Positions 7,621-11,785 of a DNA stretch of 11,785 nt are shown here, in pieces. The stretch comes from Bryobacteraceae bacterium (GTDB lineage: Bacteria > Acidobacteriota > Terriglobia > Bryobacterales > Bryobacteraceae), in contig JASHWA010000213.1 in assembly GCA_030044325.1 (NCBI GenBank), forward strand, positions 1-11,785, written 5' to 3'. The notes under the pieces are model-generated. The model ran no database searches, had not been told where the DNA came from, and saw only the letters and a program-made list of their open reading frames with translations. Numbering within the stretch: position 1 is the first letter of the stretch; each line of letters starts with the position of its first letter. A program made the translations under genes and the position numbers.

Positions 7621-7629
7621 ACAGCCAGC

Positions 7630-9516
7630 ATGCGATCATTTCCCGTTCTTTCGATCCTCTTTGGACTCGCGCCAGCATTCGCCCAGCCCGCCATGACCGC
7701 GCCCGATGTCGAGGCGTTCCTAGACGGCGTGATGCCGCTACAGCTTCAGCGCGAGGACATCGCGGGCGCGGTGATCGTCGTGGTCAAGGACGGCAAAGTT
7801 CTGTTCGAAAAGGGCTACGGATATGCGGATGGCGCCAAGCGGACGCCGGTCAGCGCGAATGCGACGCTATTTCGTCCCGGTTCGATTTCGAAACTGTTCA
7901 CCTGGACGTCGATCATGCAGCTAGTCGAGCAGAAAAAGCTCGATCTCGACCGCGACGTCAACGATTATCTGGATTTCAAAATCCCGGCGACCTTCCCCCA
8001 GCCCATCACGCTTCGCAACATCATGACCCACACGCCGGGTTTTGAGGAGGTGGAAAAAGACCTTTTCGTCGCGGGCGTAAAGGACCTGGTGCCGCTGGGC
8101 GATTATTTGAAGAAACGCCTGCCGGAGCGCGTTTTTCCGCCCGGAACCATCCCGGCCTACTCCAATTACGCGACCGCGCTTGCGGGCTACATCGTCGAGC
8201 GCGTTTCCGGCGAGCCTTATGACGATTACGTCGAGCGCCACATCCTGCAGCCGCTGGGGATGTCGCGCACCACCTTCCGCCAGCCGCTTCCGGCGGCGCT
8301 CGCGCCGCTGATGTCGAACGGCTACACGCTCGCATCGCAGCCGCCCAAGCCGTTCGAATTCGTGCAGGCGTGGCCCGCCGGCAGCTCGTCGACTACGGCG
8401 GACGACATGGCGCGCTTCATGATCGCCCATCTTCAGAACGGCCGGTACGGCGATGCGCAGATTCTTCAACCCGAGACCGCGAGGATGATGCACTCGGCGC
8501 AATTCGTCGCGGTTCCGCCGCTGAACTCGATGGCGCTCGGGTTTTACGAAGAGTCGCGCAACGGACAGCGCATCATCGGCCACGGCGGCGACACGATTTG
8601 CTTCCACAGCGATCTGCATCTGGTGCTGGGCGCGAACGTCGGATTTTTCGTCTCCTACAACAGCGCCGGCAAGGGGCAGATCAGCCCGCGAACGGCGCTG
8701 TGGGAACAATTTTTGGACCGCTATTTCCCGTATCGCGCGCCGGACACGCCCACGCTCGCGAGCGCGGCGCAGGACGCGCGCGCGGTTTCAGGCAGCTACC
8801 TGGTGAGCCGCCGCTCTTTCACGACCGTGCTCTCCTTTCTTTCCGCGCTCGGCGTGCCCAAGGTCACCGTCAATAAGGACGGCAGCATCAGCATGGGCTC
8901 CCGCGACCTCGCCGGACAGCCGAAACATTTTCGCGAAGTCGCGCCGCTGGTGTTTCAGGAAGTGAACGGGCAGGATCGCGTCGCGTTTAAGAAGGATTCC
9001 GCGGGCCGGTGGATCATGGGCGTCGACTTTCCGTTCATGGTGTTTCTCGAAGCGCCGTGGTATGAAAGCGGGCCGTTCAACAATATCGTGATCGGCGGCG
9101 CGCTGGGGATTCTGCTGCTGACCGTGGTGCTGTGGCCGGTGGGCGCGCTGGTGCGCTGGCACTATGGGCGTCCTCTGACGCTCGCTCCCGGGGAAGGCCG
9201 GCGCCGCGCGCTGGTGCGAATCGTGTGCGTGCTGGATGTCGCGTTCGCCGGAGCGTGGCTGGCGCTGATCGCCACGCTGAGCAGCGCGACCAGGCTGAGC
9301 GACGGGCTCGATCCCACTCTGCGGATCATTCAGATCGTCGGATGGCTGGCTTTGATCGGGACGTTGGCCGCGCTGTACGACGGATGGCTGGCGCTCGGCG
9401 ATTCGAGCCGCTGGTGGTGGAACCGGCTGCACGCGGCCGCAATCGCGGTGGCCTGCGTGGTGTTTTCATGGTTCATGTATCACTGGAACATGCTGCATCT
9501 CAGCCTGAAATTCTGA
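7630..9516 (+). CDS. Serine hydrolase, beta-lactamase/penicillin-binding fold, with four C-terminal membrane segments
   Basis: This is a 628-residue protein. The signal peptide is MRSFPVLSILFGLAPAFA, then QPA. The class C beta-lactamase-like catalytic domain covers about 25-365. It has the SxxK motif S85-I-S-K88, the YxN motif Y177-S-N179, and H318-G-G in place of KTG. A middle region of about 110 residues follows. There are then four predicted transmembrane segments at about 485-507, 531-552, 566-589 and 600-622. The catalytic domain should face the periplasm. The fold includes D,D-peptidases, D-aminopeptidases and esterases, and the family alone does not decide among them. The operon context favours releasing D-amino acids from peptides, which is inference. 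The gene sits 14 nt after the racemase stop with a strong ribosome site, so it is very likely co-transcribed. Confidence 0.9.
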   Translation: MRSFPVLSILFGLAPAFAQPAMTAPDVEAFLDGVMPLQLQREDIAGAVIVVVKDGKVLFEKGYGYADGAKRTPVSANATLFRPGSISKLFTWTSIMQLVEQKKLDLDRDVNDYLDFKIPATFPQPITLRNIMTHTPGFEEVEKDLFVAGVKDLVPLGDYLKKRLPERVFPPGTIPAYSNYATALAGYIVERVSGEPYDDYVERHILQPLGMSRTTFRQPLPAALAPLMSNGYTLASQPPKPFEFVQAWPAGSSSTTADDMARFMIAHLQNGRYGDAQILQPETARMMHSAQFVAVPPLNSMALGFYEESRNGQRIIGHGGDTICFHSDLHLVLGANVGFFVSYNSAGKGQISPRTALWEQFLDRYFPYRAPDTPTLASAAQDARAVSGSYLVSRRSFTTVLSFLSALGVPKVTVNKDGSISMGSRDLAGQPKHFREVAPLVFQEVNGQDRVAFKKDSAGRWIMGVDFPFMVFLEAPWYESGPFNNIVIGGALGILLLTVVLWPVGALVRWHYGRPLTLAPGEGRRRALVRIVCVLDVAFAGAWLALIATLSSATRLSDGLDPTLRIIQIVGWLALIGTLAALYDGWLALGDSSRWWWNRLHAAAIAVACVVFSWFMYHWNMLHLSLKF

Positions 9517-9566
9517 GTTTTGCGCACTCCATTTACGGCGTCAATAAATGTGCTGCAACCAACGCG

Positions 9567-9586
9567 CCGCAAGTCACCTGTTGCGG
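9567..9586. terminator. Hairpin between convergent genes, possible terminator
   Basis: CCGCAA-GTCACCTG-TTGCGG is a perfect 6-bp stem with an 8-nt loop. It lies just past the stop of the minus-strand hypothetical gene and about 50 bp after the hydrolase stop. It sits inside a wider imperfect inverted repeat (9555-9565 with 9611-9623). There is no T-tract, so an intrinsic terminator is only a possibility. Confidence 0.3.
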
Positions 9587-9587
9587 G

Positions 9588-10361
9588 TCACAAGACTCGG
9601 CTTGATTGAGGCGTATTGGTTGCGGTGCCAGATTCCTGTGGGGAGGGGGCGGTCAGCAGGGGTCTGAGTGGGGTCGACGCACGGGAGTCGTTGAGGAAGA
9701 TAGGGGCGGTGCGCATGGCGGTGGGTTCGTTTCGCAGACCGCTGTGTCCACTGATGCGGGGTTCTTCCTGGTTGATGAATCGTGGGCTGGGGAGAGAGTC
9801 GTCAGTCCCCTTTTCCGGAGCGGAGGTGGTGGGTTCGTTTCGCAGATTCGGGGTTTCGGCCGCGGGTTCAGCCGGTTTGGGTTCGTTTCGCGATTTTTGG
9901 AGGTGCTCGAGTTGCTTGAGGGCACGGTCGTGGGTGCGGGTGAGGGAGGATTCGTAGCGCATGAGCAGCGGGAGGGCGGAGCTGTCGGCGAGGCGCTTAA
10001 AGAGCCAGGCCAGGCGGGCGCCGTCGTCGGCTTTGGAGATCTGGTGGGGGATGTACTGTTGCGAGAGCAGGAGCTCGTTGTTGAACAGGTTGGATTCGAG
10101 GGTGGCGATGCGGCGGAGGCGCCAGCGGGAGAGGGCGATGGTGTGGACCAGCTCGGCTTCGACGGGGTCGGCGGGGTGGAAGCGGTCGAAGTAGGCGTGG
10201 CGGAAGTGTTTGAAGTCGCTGTCGGATTCGTTGAACAGGACGGAGAATTGGGCGGTGAGGCCGTGCTTGACGGCGTTTTGGGAGGAGCGGGCTTTGCCTT
10301 CGGGAGTGGCGGGGCCGTGAGATTTCTGGCCGTTGATGCGGGCGGATTGGGATTTATCCAT
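9588..10361 (-). CDS. Hypothetical protein with conserved 'GPATPEGKARSSQNAVKHGLTA'-type N-terminus
   Basis: This is a 257-residue protein with no recognised fold and no signal peptide or membrane segment. Residues about 8-37 (INGQKSHGPATPEGKARSSQ, then NAVKHGLTA) match a motif I recall from numerous acidobacterial hypothetical proteins. Residues about 40-150 look helical and charged (AELVHTIALSRWRLRRIATL). The tail from about 155 is proline/serine-rich low complexity with three RNEP copies encoded by a near-exact DNA repeat. No Shine-Dalgarno precedes ATG 10361. The opposite strand is also open as a glycine/valine-rich frame, but the conserved N-terminus favours the minus strand. The function is unknown; there is no operon link to the hydrolase, which is convergent. 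Confidence 0.7.
   Translation of the reverse strand: MDKSQSARINGQKSHGPATPEGKARSSQNAVKHGLTAQFSVLFNESDSDFKHFRHAYFDRFHPADPVEAELVHTIALSRWRLRRIATLESNLFNNELLLSQQYIPHQISKADDGARLAWLFKRLADSSALPLLMRYESSLTRTHDRALKQLEHLQKSRNEPKPAEPAAETPNLRNEPTTSAPEKGTDDSLPSPRFINQEEPRISGHSGLRNEPTAMRTAPIFLNDSRASTPLRPLLTAPSPQESGTATNTPQSSRVL
9720..9893. repeat. Three copies of a GGGTTCGTTTCG-core repeat
   Basis: GGTGGGTTCGTTTCGCAGA occurs exactly at 9720-9738 and 9828-9846. A third copy, GGGTTCGTTTCGCGA, lies at 9879-9893. The cores start 108 and 48 bp apart, both multiples of three, so all read RNEP in the minus-strand protein. Another minus frame reads ETNP. Confidence 0.75.
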
Positions 10362-10378
10362 TTGGCTTTTTTGTAGCT

Positions 10379-10462
10379 GGGGGTGGTCGGGGAGTGGATG
10401 GTGCGAAGTGGGAAGTGGTTGAGGGGATTGGGATTAAAGAGTGGGAATTGGGGTGACTGGGG
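10379..10462 (+). other. G-tract-rich segment upstream of the hypothetical gene
   Basis: Eight runs of three to five G occur on the plus strand (for example 10423-10426, 10430-10432, 10443-10445, 10450-10453 and 10459-10462), with almost no C runs. The last four runs could form a loose G-quadruplex with loops of 10, 4 and 5 nt. No gene is seen in this 154-bp gap. Confidence 0.4.
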
Positions 10463-10474
10463 CTTTCGAGGATT

Positions 10475-10498
10475 CAGGAATCAGGCGCCAGGAGCCAG
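10475..10498 (+). repeat. Heptamer tandem repeat CAGGNNY, about 3.4 copies
   Basis: CAGGAAT, CAGGCGC, CAGGAGC and a partial CAG follow each other with period 7 in the gap downstream of the S9 peptidase stop. It is short and noncoding. Confidence 0.55.
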
Positions 10499-10515
10499 TA
10501 TATTAAGCGCCCAGT

Positions 10516-11785
10516 TTACGGATTGTGCAGCTTGCGGCCGAGAAACGCATCCGCGGCTTTCATCGACTCGATCCAGTGGTGGAACCACAGAAAATCGTGG
10601 ACCTCATCGGGAAAAATGAGCTCCTCGAACGGCACGTGCTGCTCCCGCAGCGCTTCGACGAGAATCACGGTCTGATTGAACGCGACGTTGCGGTCGTCGT
10701 CGCCGTGGATCAGCAGCACCGGCGATTTCCAGGCGCTCATGCTCGCCATCGGTGACGATTCGAACGCGAGGCGGATGCGGTCGCGCTGTTTTTCGGGATC
10801 GAGAGCCGGGGTCGCGGCGCTGCCGCCGATCACGCTCCAGTCATGCACGCCCATCATGTCGACGCCCGCGGCGAACAGATCGCTTGCGCGGGCGAGCGCC
10901 ATGGCGGTCAAGTATCCTCCATACGACGCGCCCCACACGCCGATCCGCTTGGCATCCACATCGGGCCGGTTGGCCAGATACAGGGCCGCGCCGGTGACGT
11001 CGTTGAACTCGCTTGCGCCGGTCGCACCGTAATTGAGCGCCTCGCGAAAATTCAATCCATACCCGATCCCGCTGCGATAATTCACCGATAGAACGACGTA
11101 TCCTTTATTCGCCCAATACTGATTTATCCCGTACATATAGGAATACGCGTCCATGTAATGCCAGCCGAGCAGCATCTGCCGGCGCGATCCTCCGTGGAAG
11201 AAAACCAGCGCCGGATGCTTTCCGCCGGTTTTTGGCTGGAAGAGCTGTCCATGGATCTGGAGGCCATCGGCCGCCGGGAAAATGACCTGCTGCGGCGCCA
11301 CCTGATCATTCAGCGGAAAGTCCGCTGGAATGGAATCGGGCGCCAGATCGTGCGGAGCCGCGGAGGCCGGCTTCATCGCCGCGCGCCCGATCTCTTTCGC
11401 GCTGGAGCGGAAGTAAACCACGTCTCCGTTGCCCGCGTCCTCCGGTTCCCATTCGATCCCTTCGCCGATTTTGCCCAGAACCGGAACGGCTTTTCCGCCC
11501 GCGACCGGCACCCGCCAGATGTGCCGGCGGTCGATATCGTCCTGGTTGGAGGAAAACAGCAATTCGCGGCGATTTTCGCTGATGGAGACGTCCTCGATTT
11601 CGAATTCGCCGGGGGTCAGCTCGGTCGCGGGACCGCCTTCGGCGGAAACGGAAAAAAGATGATTCCAGCCCGTTTTTTCCCATGCAAACGCCAGCCGGTC
11701 GCCGTCGGTCCAATAAATCTGGTCCGGCGCCGACATCGCGTGACGCACGCTGCCGGGTCCGGGATCGGCATGCCACACTTGGTGG
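10516..11785 (-). CDS. S9 (prolyl oligopeptidase) family peptidase, N-terminus cut by window edge
   Basis: About 422 residues of the C-terminal part are visible. The frame stays open to the right edge (reading HQVWHADPG), so the real start lies outside; a GTG at 11778 is only an internal codon. The first part is the end of a DPP-IV/WD40-like beta-propeller (LLFSSNQDDIDRRHIWRVPV). The alpha/beta-hydrolase domain then begins near 'ADGLQIHGQLFQP'. The catalytic triad is complete: Ser in GASYGGY (codon 10924-10926), Asp in HGDDDRNV (10693-10695) and His in PDEVHDF (10597-10599). Such enzymes are serine exopeptidases or oligopeptidases acting on short peptides. Whether a signal peptide exists cannot be seen. 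It is separated from the neighbouring hypothetical gene by 154 bp with no sign of shared function. Confidence 0.93.
   Translation of the reverse strand, partial: HQVWHADPGPGSVRHAMSAPDQIYWTDGDRLAFAWEKTGWNHLFSVSAEGGPATELTPGEFEIEDVSISENRRELLFSSNQDDIDRRHIWRVPVAGGKAVPVLGKIGEGIEWEPEDAGNGDVVYFRSSAKEIGRAAMKPASAAPHDLAPDSIPADFPLNDQVAPQQVIFPAADGLQIHGQLFQPKTGGKHPALVFFHGGSRRQMLLGWHYMDAYSYMYGINQYWANKGYVVLSVNYRSGIGYGLNFREALNYGATGASEFNDVTGAALYLANRPDVDAKRIGVWGASYGGYLTAMALARASDLFAAGVDMMGVHDWSVIGGSAATPALDPEKQRDRIRLAFESSPMASMSAWKSPVLLIHGDDDRNVAFNQTVILVEALREQHVPFEELIFPDEVHDFLWFHHWIESMKAADAFLGRKLHNP

Noticed and set aside
9606..10376. 256-codon Gly/Val-rich plus-strand open frame covering the hypothetical gene
   Set aside because: Mirrors the minus-strand gene almost exactly and looks like its antisense; the conserved N-terminal motif is on the minus strand.
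11776..11778. GTG as the start of the S9 peptidase
   Set aside because: The frame is open to the window edge and the visible part lacks most of the beta-propeller expected for the family, so the gene must begin outside.

Overview
This GC-rich window looks like part of an Acidobacteriota chromosome, probably of the Bryobacterales/Solibacter type. The evidence is a very large Oar-like TonB-dependent receptor with an N-terminal carboxypeptidase-regulatory domain and an 'LNHPSFGNPS'-type C-terminus, and a small hypothetical protein with the 'GPATPEGKARSSQNAVKHGLTA' N-terminus. I know both from memory as common in that phylum. The taxonomic call is inference, not a search result.

Layout. On the minus strand, reading leftward from about 4624, lie the TonB-dependent receptor and then, 5 nt after its stop, an M23-family metallopeptidase that runs off the left edge. 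Divergent from them on the plus strand is a tightly packed set: an RpiR/MurR-type regulator (HTH plus SIS), a GNAT acyltransferase, an enolase-superfamily enzyme of the N-succinylamino acid racemase / o-succinylbenzoate synthase group, and a secreted, membrane-anchored serine beta-lactamase-fold hydrolase. The first three overlap and the fourth follows after 14 nt. To the right, on the minus strand, are the hypothetical protein with a repeat-bearing tail and an S9 prolyl-oligopeptidase-family peptidase cut off by the right edge.

How the genes may work together. GNAT plus NSAR/OSBS is the known core of a route that turns D-amino acids into L-amino acids through N-succinyl intermediates. Placed beside a penicillin-recognising-fold hydrolase, an M23 peptidase, a TonB receptor and an SIS-domain regulator, it suggests a locus for taking up and using D-amino-acid-containing peptides such as peptidoglycan fragments. 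The desuccinylase that would finish the route is not in the window.

Regulation. The 184-bp divergent intergenic region holds two nearly identical perfect inverted repeats, GAAAC-N4-GTTTC. They are centred exactly 84 bp apart (8 helical turns) and lie next to or within the two predicted promoters. They are strong candidates for operators of the adjacent RpiR-type regulator, possibly acting through a DNA loop. No rRNA, tRNA, CRISPR array or transposase gene was seen, and no gap without a gene exceeds 300 bases.
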